NCBI GenBank assembly: GCA_910589025.1
Contig: CAJURM010000009.1
Location: 1-64,000 of the forward strand
Length of the DNA: 64,000 nucleotides
Source: an uncultured Odoribacter sp.
GTDB lineage: Bacteria; Bacteroidota; Bacteroidia; Bacteroidales; Marinifilaceae
Reading direction: 5' to 3'
Shown here: piece by piece, positions 1 through 8,693 of the stretch
Layout of the letters: every line of letters starts with the position of its first letter
Numbering within the stretch: position 1 is the first letter of the stretch
Notes under the pieces: model-generated
The model's database searches: none
Told to the model about the DNA's origin: nothing
What the model saw: only the letters and a program-made list of their open reading frames with translations
Position numbers and translations under genes: made by a program

Positions 1-131
1 TTTTTATATTCTCTCCTGTCCCTCCCCCCTCATCTTTAAAAGATTTTTACGCTTTCTATTCTTCAACCCTTTTAGCGTTTAAAATAAAATGCTTAATTTA
101 GTACCGTTTTATTTTATTTAAATCACATCAA

Positions 132-1082
132 ATGGCATTATTCGGATTATTTGGCAAAGGAAAAAAAGAAAATCTTGAAAAAGGGCTTGAAAAAACCAAA
201 GAAAGTGTATTTAAAAAACTGGCCCGGGTTGTAGTCGGTAAATCCAAAGTTGATGATGAAGTGCTTGATAATCTTGAAGAAGTGTTGATTTCGTCGGATG
301 TGGGGGTGGAAACAACGATTCGTATTATTCAGCGGATAGAAGAACGGGTACAGCGGGATAAATATATGGGGATAGAGGAATTGAACCGGGTATTGAAAGA
401 GGAGATAGCCGCTTTATTAAAAGAGAATTATGCCAATGATCAGACTACCTTTGAATTGCCTGATAACGGGTTGCCCTATGTGATTATGGTGGTTGGTGTG
501 AATGGAGTAGGAAAAACGACTACGATAGGAAAGTTAGCGAATAAATTTAAGGAAGCCGGAAAAAGTGTTGTGTTGGGAGCAGCTGATACTTTTCGGGCAG
601 CTGCTGTAGACCAGTTGGTGGTTTGGGCTGAGCGTGTGGGTGTTCCCATTGTAAAACAAGGGATGGGGGCAGATCCGGCTTCAGTTGCATACGATACATT
701 AAGTAAAGCGAAAGCTGATCATGCTGATGTTGTAATAATAGATACGGCAGGACGTTTGCATAACAAAATCAATCTGATGAACGAATTGACGAAAATTAAG
801 AATGTCATGAAAAAGGTTATTCCGGATGCTCCCCAGGAGGTTTTGTTAGTATTGGACGGTTCTACGGGACAGAATGCTTATGAACAGGCAAAACAATTTA
901 CGTTGGCAACAGAAGTAACTGCTCTTGCTGTTACGAAGTTGGACGGTACGGCTAAAGGAGGGGTGGTAATCGGAATTTCGGATCAGTTTCATATCCCTGT
1001 GAAATATATAGGTATCGGTGAAAAAATGGAAGATTTGCAGATTTTTGACCGAGAAGAATTTGTAGATTCATTATTCAGTTGA
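132..1082 (+). CDS. ftsY: Signal recognition particle receptor FtsY
   Basis: SRP receptor GTPase, which docks SRP-bound ribosomes at the membrane for co-translational insertion. The 316-aa protein has a short basic N-terminus (no long acidic A domain), an N-domain helical bundle (about 20-105) and a G domain with GVNGVGKTT (122-130), DTFRAAA (152-158), DTAGR (204-208) and TKLDG (268-272), the signature set of SRP-type GTPases. The length is normal for A-domain-less FtsY. The start is the only good ATG, directly ahead of the conserved N-terminal MALFGLF. The phosphatase gene follows after 9 nt, so the two are probably co-transcribed. The RNA of the same pathway (SRP RNA) lies 5 kb downstream. 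Confidence 0.97.
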   Translation: MALFGLFGKGKKENLEKGLEKTKESVFKKLARVVVGKSKVDDEVLDNLEEVLISSDVGVETTIRIIQRIEERVQRDKYMGIEELNRVLKEEIAALLKENYANDQTTFELPDNGLPYVIMVVGVNGVGKTTTIGKLANKFKEAGKSVVLGAADTFRAAAVDQLVVWAERVGVPIVKQGMGADPASVAYDTLSKAKADHADVVIIDTAGRLHNKINLMNELTKIKNVMKKVIPDAPQEVLLVLDGSTGQNAYEQAKQFTLATEVTALAVTKLDGTAKGGVVIGISDQFHIPVKYIGIGEKMEDLQIFDREEFVDSLFS

Positions 1083-1091
1083 TGGGACAGG

Positions 1092-1568
1092 ATGAAGAAA
1101 GTATTGTTTGTATGTTTGGGCAATATTTGTCGTTCTCCGGCTGCTGAGGCGATTATGAAATCAAAACTCCGGCAGTTGGGGAAAGAAAGAGAGTTTGTGG
1201 TGGATTCTGCTGGAACGTATGGAGGACATGCAGGTGCTTTGCCCGATGAACGTATGCGGGAACAGGCTAGATGTAGAGGTTATGTTGTGGATAGCCGTTC
1301 ACGTGTTTTTTATCCTTCAGCTGATTTTCCAGAGTTTGATTTAATTGTAGGCATGGATAATCAAAATGTGGCAGATTTGAAGCGATTGGCGATTCATGCG
1401 GAGGAAAGAGGTAAGATTGTCCGGATGATGGATTTTTTTCCGGAAAAAACTCCTTACCAAGAGATTCCGGATCCTTATTATGAGGGGCCAGAGGGATTTG
1501 AATTGGTGTTGGATTTGTTGGAAAAAGCGGTAGATGGATTACTTGAATATTTGCAACGGAATGAATAA
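1092..1568 (+). CDS. Low-molecular-weight protein tyrosine phosphatase
   Basis: Cytosolic phosphatase of the LMW-PTP family, 158 aa. The catalytic P-loop CLGNICRS is at residues 8-15 (nucleophile Cys8, Arg14) and the general-acid motif DPYY is at 127-130, both at the usual places. Family members dephosphorylate phosphotyrosine proteins, or phospho-arginine in some Gram-positives; the substrate cannot be read from the sequence. It starts 9 nt after ftsY and ends at a hairpin shared with the convergent helicase gene. No polysaccharide export genes lie nearby, so a role in capsule control, known for Wzb-type members, is not supported here. Confidence 0.93.
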   Translation: MKKVLFVCLGNICRSPAAEAIMKSKLRQLGKEREFVVDSAGTYGGHAGALPDERMREQARCRGYVVDSRSRVFYPSADFPEFDLIVGMDNQNVADLKRLAIHAEERGKIVRMMDFFPEKTPYQEIPDPYYEGPEGFELVLDLLEKAVDGLLEYLQRNE

Positions 1569-1591
1569 AAGACCGGTATGTCCGGTCTTTT
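1567..1591. terminator. Bidirectional intrinsic terminator
   Basis: A 10-bp perfect stem AAAAGACCGG / CCGGTCTTTT with a 5-nt loop lies between the convergent phosphatase and helicase genes. The A/T ends give a U-tract in either direction. Confidence 0.85.
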
Positions 1592-1594
1592 GAT

Positions 1595-2845
1595 TTATTC
1601 ACTTTGAGGTTTCGGTTTAAAAAATCTTTTTTTTCTGTTTCTTTGGTGCCGCCCGTTGTTATTACTTTTGTGTCGGTTTCTTGCAAAAGCTTGAGGTGTG
1701 TAAGCAGGTGCTTCACCGAGAGAAGCTGGTAGTGGAATCTTATAGATTTCTTTTTCCAGGAATTGTTCAATTCGGTAGAATTTACCCTGTTCCTTTTCCG
1801 AAACAAACGTGACCGCCAGACCTTCAGCATTGGCCCGGGCTGTGCGTCCTATTCTGTGGATGTAGTCTTCCGGATCGTGAGGGACGTCAAAATTCAGTAC
1901 CATTCCTATATCTTCAATATCGATGCCCCGTGCTACGATGTCGGTGGCTACTAATACGGTAATTTTATTGTTTTTAAAGTCAAGCATTACCTTTTCCCGT
2001 TCAGCTTGTTCCAAATCGGAATGCATGGCTGCAACGTTAAATTTCATACGCTTTAATGTAAAAGCTAATTCTTTTACTTTTTGTTTGGAAGAGGAGAAGA
2101 TGATGCTTTTTGATTTTACCGGTTTGCAGAATAACTCTTTGATGAGTCCCATTTTTTGTATTTCTGTGCAAATATAGGCGGCTTGTGTGATGGCTTCATT
2201 GGGTTTAGATACTGCAATTTTTACTTCTTCCGGATTTTTCAGTATTGTCTTAGCCAGTTGTTGGATTTTGGGTGGCATGGTGGCGGAAAACATAATTGTT
2301 TGTCTGTTTTCCGGTAGTTTTTTTACGATTTTCATGATGTCGTCAGAAAATCCCATATCCAGCATCCGGTCAGCCTCGTCCAAAATGAAATAGCGGACAT
2401 GTGACAGGTCAATGTCATACATGTCCAGGTGAGTAATTAATCTCCCCGGTGTTGCGATAATAATATCTGCACCCATTTCCAGACCTTGTTTTTGTTGGTC
2501 CCAGGTGGCTCCGTCCCCGCCTCCGTATATTGCTAGTGTCGATACGGAAACAAAGTAGGAAAAACCTTCAAATTGCATATCGATCTGTTGGGCAAGTTCC
2601 CGGGTAGGTGCCATAATAATGGCGTTGATATGGTCATCCGTTTTTTCTTCTTTAGCCATCCGGTTTAATACGGGCAAAATGTAGGCTGCTGTCTTACCTG
2701 TTCCGGTTTGTGCGCAGCCGATGATGTCTTTCCCTTCTAAAATTACAGGTATTGTTTTTTCCTGTACGGGAGTTGCTTCTTCAAAATTCATGGCTTCCAA
2801 TCCTTGCAATACAGATTCTTCCAGCCCCATGTCACTAAATTTCAT
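1595..2845 (-). CDS. DEAD-box ATP-dependent RNA helicase (RhlE-like)
   Basis: RNA helicase of 416 aa, probably acting in ribosome assembly or RNA decay. It has the Q motif (about 24-30), AQTGTGKT (45-52), PTRELA (80-85), DEAD (156-159), SAT (near 188) and HRIGRTAR (near 330), covering both RecA-like lobes. The C-terminus is a short basic tail rich in Asn, Arg and Lys, typical of Bacteroidota RhlE-type proteins. It is a monocistronic gene with a shared terminator on its 3' side. The exact RhlE/CshA/DeaD subfamily was not resolved. Confidence 0.95.
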   Translation of the reverse strand: MKFSDMGLEESVLQGLEAMNFEEATPVQEKTIPVILEGKDIIGCAQTGTGKTAAYILPVLNRMAKEEKTDDHINAIIMAPTRELAQQIDMQFEGFSYFVSVSTLAIYGGGDGATWDQQKQGLEMGADIIIATPGRLITHLDMYDIDLSHVRYFILDEADRMLDMGFSDDIMKIVKKLPENRQTIMFSATMPPKIQQLAKTILKNPEEVKIAVSKPNEAITQAAYICTEIQKMGLIKELFCKPVKSKSIIFSSSKQKVKELAFTLKRMKFNVAAMHSDLEQAEREKVMLDFKNNKITVLVATDIVARGIDIEDIGMVLNFDVPHDPEDYIHRIGRTARANAEGLAVTFVSEKEQGKFYRIEQFLEKEIYKIPLPASLGEAPAYTPQAFARNRHKSNNNGRHQRNRKKRFFKPKPQSE

Positions 2846-2958
2846 GTTTTTTCAGTTTTAGGCTACGAAGATAGAAAAAAATCACCTAAAGTCATAAGTT
2901 TCGGTGAGGGGTGGGAAGCCCTTGTGAGGTGTCTGCTTTTTATTTCGTTTATATTTTG

Positions 2959-2966
2959 TAATTTTG
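2959..2966 (+). promoter_or_regulatory. Bacteroidota -7 box before the DUF5063 gene
   Basis: TAATTTTG matches TAnnTTTG. No clear -33 TTG is seen at the usual distance. The box is only 8 nt before the first ATG, so the leader is very short or translation starts at the second ATG (2986). Confidence 0.4.
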
Positions 2967-2973
2967 CAATTTA

Positions 2974-3522
2974 ATGAGTCATTTTATGGAAGATTACCAG
3001 CATTTCGGATATAGTAAAGAGGTGATAGAATTTGTTGCCGTAGCTAAAGAGTTTTGTGATTTTGTTGAAACGATTCCGGCTATGGGATGGAAGGATGTTA
3101 TTCAAAGGCTTCAGAAATTTATACCGCTTATTTATTTGAAAGGGAGCTTGTTGCCTGTTTCGGATTGTAATGAAACGGGATTGGCAGAGGATTGTGTGAC
3201 GGAAGAACAATATAACTATCTCTATGCGGAATTGCACAATAAATTTGGTCAGTATGATGAATACCTGGAAGTGTTTGATGATAGTATGCAATATAGTGAA
3301 GCGCCGGTTGTAAATTCAATTGCAGAGAAAGTGTGTGATATTTATCAGGATTTGAAAAATTTTACGTTTTCGTATCGTAGTGGTATGCCTGAGATTATAG
3401 AGGAGGCGATATGGGAATTGAATAATAATTTTGAATTGTATTGGGGAAAATCCTGTGCAGGTGTGTTGAGAGCCATACATCACGTCGTTTATCGGTTGCA
3501 GGACGAAGAAGGCAATGATTGA
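2974..3522 (+). CDS. DUF5063 family protein
   Basis: Protein of 182 aa, acidic and mostly helical, matching the Bacteroidota DUF5063 family; the function is unknown. No signal peptide or membrane segment is seen. Two starts are possible, ATG 2974 and ATG 2986 (MEDYQHF); the second leaves more room for a leader after the promoter box. It is followed after 29 nt by the DEDDy exonuclease gene, a pairing that suggests a shared nucleic-acid role, though nothing in the DUF5063 sequence itself shows that. Confidence 0.85.
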   Translation: MSHFMEDYQHFGYSKEVIEFVAVAKEFCDFVETIPAMGWKDVIQRLQKFIPLIYLKGSLLPVSDCNETGLAEDCVTEEQYNYLYAELHNKFGQYDEYLEVFDDSMQYSEAPVVNSIAEKVCDIYQDLKNFTFSYRSGMPEIIEEAIWELNNNFELYWGKSCAGVLRAIHHVVYRLQDEEGND

Positions 3523-3551
3523 TGTGTGCATAAAGTAAATTTGAAAAATTC

Positions 3552-4133
3552 ATGGATTATATATATAGAAAAACGATTAGTTCGGACGAAATTATCGGAT
3601 ACCCTGCTTTTGTTTATGACGGAGATGTGATTGTGATAGAAGAGACGGAAAAAGTGGAGGAAGCTGTGAAGTACCTAGCAGCTCATACTTGTTTGGGATT
3701 TGATACGGAAACTCGTCCGGCTTTTAAAAAAGGAGAGTATCACTCTGTGAGTTTGTTGCAGTTAGCTGTTCACGAACGGGTTTATCTTTTTCGTTTAAAC
3801 AAATGTGGTTTTCCTGCTTCTTTGAAGCAATTGTTGGCCAGTAATAAGGTTTTGAAAATAGGAGTGGGAATTCGTGATGATATAAAAGCTTTGCAGCGGT
3901 TAGGAAGTTTTGTTCCCGCAGCTTTTTTGGATTTACAGCTTTTTGTGGAGCAATACGGAATAGAAGAGAAATCTTTTTCAAAGTTGATGGCTATTATTTT
4001 TCATGTCCGGATTTCAAAACGGCAGCGCACGTCTAATTGGGAATTGCCTCAACTAACGGAACAGCAGATTCGTTATGCTTCGACGGATGCTTGGGGGGCG
4101 TTGCGGATGTATAATGAATTAAAACGGGATTAA
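3552..4133 (+). CDS. 3'-5' exonuclease domain protein (RNase D / WRN type)
   Basis: Stand-alone DEDDy exonuclease domain of 193 aa. The first acidic pair is in GFDTET (Asp51, Glu53), the third Asp is in GVGIRDDIKAL (108/109), and the last motif is YASTD (Tyr175, Asp179). All metal-binding positions are present, so it should be active on RNA or DNA 3' ends. No HRDC domain follows, unlike full-length RNase D. It overlaps tail to tail with the kinase gene on the other strand by a few bases. Confidence 0.92.
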   Translation: MDYIYRKTISSDEIIGYPAFVYDGDVIVIEETEKVEEAVKYLAAHTCLGFDTETRPAFKKGEYHSVSLLQLAVHERVYLFRLNKCGFPASLKQLLASNKVLKIGVGIRDDIKALQRLGSFVPAAFLDLQLFVEQYGIEEKSFSKLMAIIFHVRISKRQRTSNWELPQLTEQQIRYASTDAWGALRMYNELKRD

Positions 4134-5245
4134 CTTTTAGGAACAATAGGAATTGTAAAAGAAAATGTGCTGCCTTTCCCGGGGGTGGAAACAATATGGA
4201 ATTTACCTTTGTTCATGCGTATAAAATTCCGGCAGAGTTGTAGACCTAATCCGTATCCTTTTTCGTTTTTCGTACCGTATGTTGTGAGCCATTTTTTACC
4301 GTTCATGATTTTTTTCTGTTCTTCTGGAGACAGACCGATACCGTTATCTTTGACTGAAACCCATGCAAATTCTTTGTCTGTTGTCAGATGGATTTCTATT
4401 TTTCCTCCGGGATATGTGAATTTTATTGCATTTGAAATCAGATTACGCAATACGGTTTTAATCATGTCTTCGTCGGCATATACTTCCAGTTGGAGATAGA
4501 TGCGGGGGAGCAGGTGGATGTTTTTAGAATCAGCTATGGTGGTAAATAGCGAAATTACCTGTTGAATTGCGGAGGCGATATCAAATTCGGAAGGGACGAC
4601 GTGGGTTTTTCCAGTCTGATTCCGGGTCCATCTTAACAGGTTCTCCAGAAGATTAAAAGCTTCTTCTGTTGTTTCGTTGATCATTTCGAACTTTTCCCGT
4701 ATGCTTGCGTTTTTAATTTTGTTTTTTTCGCTTTCAATAATAGCATTAATCATTTTGATGGTACTGATTGGAGCTCTCAAATCATGAGCAATAACGGAGT
4801 AGAGTTTGTCACGAGAGGCAATTGTCTGTTGTAGCTGTTCGTATTGTTTTTTTATGATGCGTTTTGCTTTGAGCAGTGATAATTGGTGACGGATGCGTAG
4901 CAGGAGCTCTTTCCCTCTTAATGGAGTAGTAATGAAATCGGTAGAGGGATAGTTCAGGCATTCGCTGACAATATTTTCCTGGTGAAGGGGACAAAGGAAA
5001 ATAATAGGAATTTGCCGGGTCATCGGATGCTTGCGAAGGTATTGTATGTTACCGTATTTACTATTAACTTTCGGGTTCAGAAGTATCAGGTCGGGGGATT
5101 TTTCCAGAAAAGGGTGTGGTAAATCAGCAGAGTTTTGTTTGATTAGGGTGAAATTACCGCCTTGTAGGGAAGTAGAAATTTCTTCTATTTCCTGATCTGA
5201 TGCGACGATGACTAATAAGGTATATGCCTTTTCTTTTTTTATCAT
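4130..5245 (-). CDS. Histidine kinase with N-terminal pseudo-receiver domain
   Basis: Cytosolic sensor kinase of 371 aa. Residues 8-125 have a receiver fold, but the phospho-acceptor Asp is Asn57 (LILLNP), the conserved Thr/Ser is Cys85 (FLCP) and the conserved Lys is Thr107 (ITTP), so it should not be phosphorylated. The dimerisation domain has SVIAHDLRAP with His154, and the ATPase domain has NLISNAIKFT (268-277), DNGIGL (300-305) and GYGLGL (330-335), all intact. It lies 11 nt downstream of a GAF-domain gene and is probably co-transcribed with it. No response regulator is adjacent, so the target is not known. Confidence 0.93.
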   Translation of the reverse strand: MIKKEKAYTLLVIVASDQEIEEISTSLQGGNFTLIKQNSADLPHPFLEKSPDLILLNPKVNSKYGNIQYLRKHPMTRQIPIIFLCPLHQENIVSECLNYPSTDFITTPLRGKELLLRIRHQLSLLKAKRIIKKQYEQLQQTIASRDKLYSVIAHDLRAPISTIKMINAIIESEKNKIKNASIREKFEMINETTEEAFNLLENLLRWTRNQTGKTHVVPSEFDIASAIQQVISLFTTIADSKNIHLLPRIYLQLEVYADEDMIKTVLRNLISNAIKFTYPGGKIEIHLTTDKEFAWVSVKDNGIGLSPEEQKKIMNGKKWLTTYGTKNEKGYGLGLQLCRNFIRMNKGKFHIVSTPGKGSTFSFTIPIVPKS

Positions 5246-5256
5246 ATTTCCCCTTT

Positions 5257-5817
5257 TCAGCTTTTGATTTTGTGCATAAGGCGGGCAATAAGTAAATTTT
5301 TTTCCAGATTGGCGGCAATGATGGAAGAGAGCAAGGTCATAAAATGGATTTCTTTTTCATTCCAACATTTAGTATCCCGACAGTGTGAAAAAGATAGGAA
5401 TGCAAAAAAATTACGCAGCAGGAGAGGGAGAAACAGGGCTTTGACTGTGGAATATTTTTTATAAAATTGTTTAAGTTCCGGATTGGAAAGTTGTTCCGGA
5501 TCATCAATCAGAATATAAGCTTTGTCGTTTAATTGTTGTTGCAGGTTGGGTTCGAAAAAACAGGGCGTTTTTTTTATCTGTTTTTTCATGGCAGGGATGC
5601 AATTGGCGCACCATTCATGAAGAATAATAAAGTTATTGTCCGGAAAAATCTTGATGATGTGAATGCGGTCATACTGAAAACGTTTTCCGATCAGGGATAA
5701 AGCCTCCTCTATATTGCTGTGGTAATTATGGTTGGTGGCCAGGCTTATATTCAGATGTGAAAGAAATTCCATGTCGGACAGACTTTTATCTGTTGTTCTG
5801 CTGCTTGATGCATTCAT
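5257..5817 (-). CDS. GAF-domain sensor protein
   Basis: Protein of 186 aa made up almost wholly of one GAF domain (about 20-178) with a short C-terminal helix. It contains several Cys residues (in HEWCANC and SHCRDTKCW) that could take part in redox or metal sensing, though this is only a suggestion. It directly precedes the histidine kinase gene. GAF and kinase modules are often parts of one protein in this phylum, so the two may act as a split sensor. Confidence 0.8.
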   Translation of the reverse strand: MNASSSRTTDKSLSDMEFLSHLNISLATNHNYHSNIEEALSLIGKRFQYDRIHIIKIFPDNNFIILHEWCANCIPAMKKQIKKTPCFFEPNLQQQLNDKAYILIDDPEQLSNPELKQFYKKYSTVKALFLPLLLRNFFAFLSFSHCRDTKCWNEKEIHFMTLLSSIIAANLEKNLLIARLMHKIKS

Positions 5818-5987
5818 AATCTGGAAGTTAAAATAGTTGTCGGTTTATTTGATAAGTTATGTATCTGCTTATACCGTGAATCCCTATTTCAAGTTGCGGG
5901 CAAGGAGTTTTTTAACGTTTAGAATAGGGAGAAAAGAGGATGTACCGGAAAAAGGGCATGAAATAATAATAAAAAGAAGATGAAAAA

Positions 5988-6018
5988 TTTGGTAGGATTC
6001 AAGAATTTTGTACTTTTG
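5988..6018 (+). promoter_or_regulatory. Promoter of the SRP RNA
   Basis: TTTG at 5988-5991, a 19-bp spacer and TACTTTTG at 6011-6018 match the Bacteroidota sigma-ABfr consensus exactly. Transcription should start at about 6021, the first base of the SRP RNA. Confidence 0.85.
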
Positions 6019-6020
6019 TG

Positions 6021-6121
6021 CCCGGGTAAGTCCTATGCGACCAGCTCCTGTCGAATCCCCCCAGGGTCGGAAGACAGCAAGGGTAGGTGGTTGTAGCGGT
6101 GCGACATAGTCCGCTTACCCA
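6021..6121 (+). ncRNA. ffs: Bacterial small SRP RNA (4.5S)
   Basis: RNA component of the signal recognition particle, which binds Ffh and the FtsY receptor. The apical domain is recognisable from the conserved CAGGTCGGAAGAC-like core (here AGGGTCGGAAGACAGCAAGG near 6062-6082) with the GGAA tetraloop. The ends CCCGGGTAAG and CTTACCC pair to close a roughly 100-nt hairpin. A perfect promoter lies directly upstream and tRNA genes follow directly, so it may be processed from a common transcript. Confidence 0.95.
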
Positions 6122-6125
6122 TTTC

Positions 6126-6199
6126 GCCTCTTTAGCTCAGCTGGCCAGAGCACGTGATTTGTAATCTCGGGGTCGTTGGTTCGAATCCGACAAGAGGCT
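6126..6199 (+). tRNA. tRNA-Thr (TGT)
   Basis: A cloverleaf of 74 nt: acceptor GCCTCTT / AAGAGGC, D loop with AGCTCAGCTGG, anticodon loop TTTGTAA (anticodon TGT, reads ACA) and T arm GGTTCGAATCC. The CCA end is not encoded. It lies between the SRP RNA and a second threonine tRNA. Confidence 0.95.
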
Positions 6200-6215
6200 C
6201 GGAAAATTTAAATAG

Positions 6216-6290
<75 letters not shown>

Positions 6291-6292
6291 CT

Positions 6293-6320
6293 AAAAAAGC
6301 CTGTTTTAACAGGCTTTTTT
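6293..6320 (+). terminator. Terminator of the SRP RNA-tRNA cluster
   Basis: Perfect 13-bp stem AAAAAAGCCTGTT / AACAGGCTTTTTT with a 2-base centre, ending in six T. Confidence 0.92.
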
Positions 6321-6504
6321 GCATTTTGATCTACTTATTTTAAGTTCATATTTCTCTGTAGTGATAAAATTCTCTTTTAATTTATTCTTGTATTCGTATA
6401 TTTTCAAGTGGTAAAAGGTATAGAAGAGTCGATTTTGTATTTTTCTACTAAAGGAACTGTCATGCTTTTTTTGCGTAAAATGAGTATGATTAAAAAACGC
6501 CAGG

Positions 6505-6774
6505 ATGGAAAATAAGGTAAGATTAAACGAACAGGAGCGGCAATTTGAGCTGCTTAAAGATGGGAAGATAGCTTTTGTAAAATATGAGTGTTCATCGGGA
6601 GGAATGAACTTTATTCGTACATTTGTTCCGGAGGCATGGCGGGGAAAAGGTGTAGGGACTTTCCTGTCAAAGCATGCTTTGAATTATGCCCGGGAGCATC
6701 ATTGGGAGATTGAGGCTACCTGTCCTTTCATTCAGGCATATATCAATAAATACACAGAGATTGTAGAAGAATGA
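6505..6774 (+). CDS. Small GNAT-type N-acetyltransferase (YjdJ/COG2388-like)
   Basis: Protein of 89 aa with the minimal GNAT core. The acetyl-CoA loop is in PEAWRGKGVGTFL (about 52-64), matching the RGxGxG/A pattern, and a short Cys-containing strand follows (IEATCPFI), as in the YjdJ/GtlB type. The substrate is unknown. Its stop overlaps the start of the next gene (ATGA), so the two are translationally coupled. Confidence 0.88.
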   Translation: MENKVRLNEQERQFELLKDGKIAFVKYECSSGGMNFIRTFVPEAWRGKGVGTFLSKHALNYAREHHWEIEATCPFIQAYINKYTEIVEE

Positions 6775-7496
6775 AATTGCTTTATATCTACCACAGCGGA
6801 TTCCTGTTGGAAGGAGAAGATTTTATCCTGGTAATAGATTATTATCGGGATAGTGGAGAAGTGAATCAAGGTGTCGTTCACGATTTGTTGAAAAATAGCC
6901 GGAAGAGATGGTACGTGCTTGTTTCTCATCGACACCCAGACCATTTCAATTCAGAAATTTTGCAGTGGAGCCAGCAGGTGGCTGACATACACTATCTCTT
7001 TTCCTGGGATGTCTGCAAAAAGTTACGACAGGAAGAGCGGGACGGAATTGTTTTTTTGAGTAAGCAAGAAGTTTGGGAAGATGATATTATGCGGATTAAG
7101 GCTTATGGATCAACAGACATTGGCGTTTCATTCTGTATTTCCTTTCGGGGGAAATTCGTTTTTCATGCCGGTGATTTAAACAACTGGCATTGGCAGGAAG
7201 AATCCACGCTTCAGGAATCAGCGACTTATGAACGGAATTTTCTGCGGGAACTACAAGAGATAGCGGCAGAGGTTGCTAAGGTGGATTTGGCATTCTTTCC
7301 GGTAGATCCCCGGTTGGGAAAGGACTATATGAGGGGTGCCATGCAATTTATCGATCATATTGCTGTAAAATGTCTTGTCCCGATGCATTTTTGGGAGAAT
7401 TATGCAGCGGCTAATGTATTGGGCGACTTTGTGCGGGAAAAAGGAATTCGTTTTATTACTTTAAACCATCCAGGTCAAAGTATAGAGCTGGCTTGA
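6771..7496 (+). CDS. MBL-fold metallohydrolase
   Basis: Protein of 241 aa of the UlaG/beta-lactamase-like superfamily. The metal motif HxHxDH is present as SHRHPDHF (His53, His55, Asp57, His58), a second ligand set is in FHAGD (132-136) and a late His is in PMHFWE (near 203). No signal peptide is seen, so it is cytosolic. It overlaps the GNAT gene by 4 nt. The substrate is unknown. Confidence 0.9.
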   Translation: MKLLYIYHSGFLLEGEDFILVIDYYRDSGEVNQGVVHDLLKNSRKRWYVLVSHRHPDHFNSEILQWSQQVADIHYLFSWDVCKKLRQEERDGIVFLSKQEVWEDDIMRIKAYGSTDIGVSFCISFRGKFVFHAGDLNNWHWQEESTLQESATYERNFLRELQEIAAEVAKVDLAFFPVDPRLGKDYMRGAMQFIDHIAVKCLVPMHFWENYAAANVLGDFVREKGIRFITLNHPGQSIELA

Positions 7497-7541
7497 CATC
7501 AGAGGCTAGGGTTTACAATGAAAAATTAAATACAATTTATT

Positions 7542-7919
7542 ATGGAAATCAAAGGCAGATTTGATCATTTTAACTTTAATGTTATCGATTTGGAGGCAAG
7601 TATTGCTTTTTATGGGAAAGCTTTGGGATTGAAAGAGGTGAAACGTAAGGTTGCGCCGGACGAAACGTTCATATTGGTTTATCTTGGAGATGGAAAGACG
7701 GATTTTACCCTCGAACTGACCTGGTTACGGGACAGAGAAGGGGCGTATGATTTGGGAGAAGGGGAATTTCATTTGTGTCTGAGAGTTGAGGGAGATTATG
7801 AGCAGGTTCGTGAACAGCACCGGAAAATGGGTTGTATATGCTATGAAAATACTGAAATGGGTTTATATTTTATCAGCGACCCCGATGGTTATTGGATAGA
7901 GATATTACCGGTAAAATAG
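7542..7919 (+). CDS. VOC-family protein (glyoxalase I-like)
   Basis: A single vicinal-oxygen-chelate domain of 125 aa, with the two beta-alpha-beta-beta-beta modules. Candidate metal ligands are His9 (FDHFNFNV), Glu near 65 (FTLELTW), His near 85 (FHLCLRV) and Glu in WIEILPV near the end, the four-ligand pattern of lactoylglutathione lyase. It may detoxify methylglyoxal, but VOC proteins vary and thiol use in this organism is not known. It lies 46 nt after the MBL gene. Confidence 0.85.
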   Translation: MEIKGRFDHFNFNVIDLEASIAFYGKALGLKEVKRKVAPDETFILVYLGDGKTDFTLELTWLRDREGAYDLGEGEFHLCLRVEGDYEQVREQHRKMGCICYENTEMGLYFISDPDGYWIEILPVK

Positions 7920-7973
7920 TAACTACCGGAATGCGGATACGAAAAAATTCTTTTTTTATTGACGATAAAATTT

Positions 7974-7981
7974 TACTTTTG
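7974..7981 (+). promoter_or_regulatory. -7 box before the transaldolase-like gene
   Basis: TACTTTTG fits TAnnTTTG about 50 nt before the start codon. The -33 element is unclear. Confidence 0.5.
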
Positions 7982-8031
7982 TTAGGTATTGAAATACTAT
8001 AAACCATATTACCAAACAAAAATAAAACATT

Positions 8032-8688
8032 ATGAAGTTTTTTATTGACACGGCAAACCTGGATCAGATACGCGAAGCCAATGAGTTGGGTGTATTAGAT
8101 GGCGTAACGACCAATCCTTCCCTAATGGCAAAAGAGGGAATTAAAGGAGTGGAAAACTGTAACAGACATTATGTTGAAATCTGTAGTATCGTAAAAGGGG
8201 ATGTGAGTGCGGAGGTGATAGCTACTGATTATGAAAGCATGATTAAAGAAGGGACTGCGCTGGCAACTCTGCATCCCAATATTGTGGTGAAAGTTCCGTG
8301 TATTGCCGATGGAATCAAGGCTATAAAATATTTTTCGGAAAAAGGCATTCGTACTAATTGCACCTTGATTTTTTCACCCGGTCAGGCTCTGTTGGCGGCA
8401 AAAGCCGGAGCTACTTATGTTTCGCCTTTTGTGGGACGATTGGATGATATTGCCAGTGACGGTATAGAGTTGGTAGAAAAAATCGTAGATATGTTTAATT
8501 ATTACGGATTTGAGACCCAGGTATTGGCGGCTTCTATTCGAAGTACCCAGCACATCATTCAGTGCATTGAAGCCGGTGCGGATGTGGCTACTTGTCCATT
8601 GAGTGCTATAAAAGGTCTGTTGAACCATCCCCTGACTGATTCCGGTTTGCAAAAATTTTTAGCCGATCATAAAAAGGTGAATTCTTAA
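8032..8688 (+). CDS. fsa: Fructose-6-phosphate aldolase / small transaldolase
   Basis: Protein of 218 aa, the size of the TalC/FSA subfamily. It begins with MKFFIDTANLDQI, has GVTTNPSL near 24-31, the Schiff-base lysine in VVKVPC (Lys87) and AASIRS near 168. Members either cleave fructose 6-phosphate or carry out the transaldolase step of the pentose phosphate pathway; sequence alone does not separate them. The TsaC-type gene starts 5 nt after its stop. Confidence 0.93.
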   Translation: MKFFIDTANLDQIREANELGVLDGVTTNPSLMAKEGIKGVENCNRHYVEICSIVKGDVSAEVIATDYESMIKEGTALATLHPNIVVKVPCIADGIKAIKYFSEKGIRTNCTLIFSPGQALLAAKAGATYVSPFVGRLDDIASDGIELVEKIVDMFNYYGFETQVLAASIRSTQHIIQCIEAGADVATCPLSAIKGLLNHPLTDSGLQKFLADHKKVNS

Positions 8689-8693
8689 CCTAT

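Noticed and set aside
1267..1830. Leftward frame across the phosphatase/helicase junction
   Set aside because: It overlaps two well-supported genes and the terminator, and shows no domain.
5881..5940. Inverted repeat TCCCTATT / AATAGGGA between the GAF gene and the SRP RNA
   Set aside because: Only 8 bp with a 44-nt spacer; this can occur by chance.
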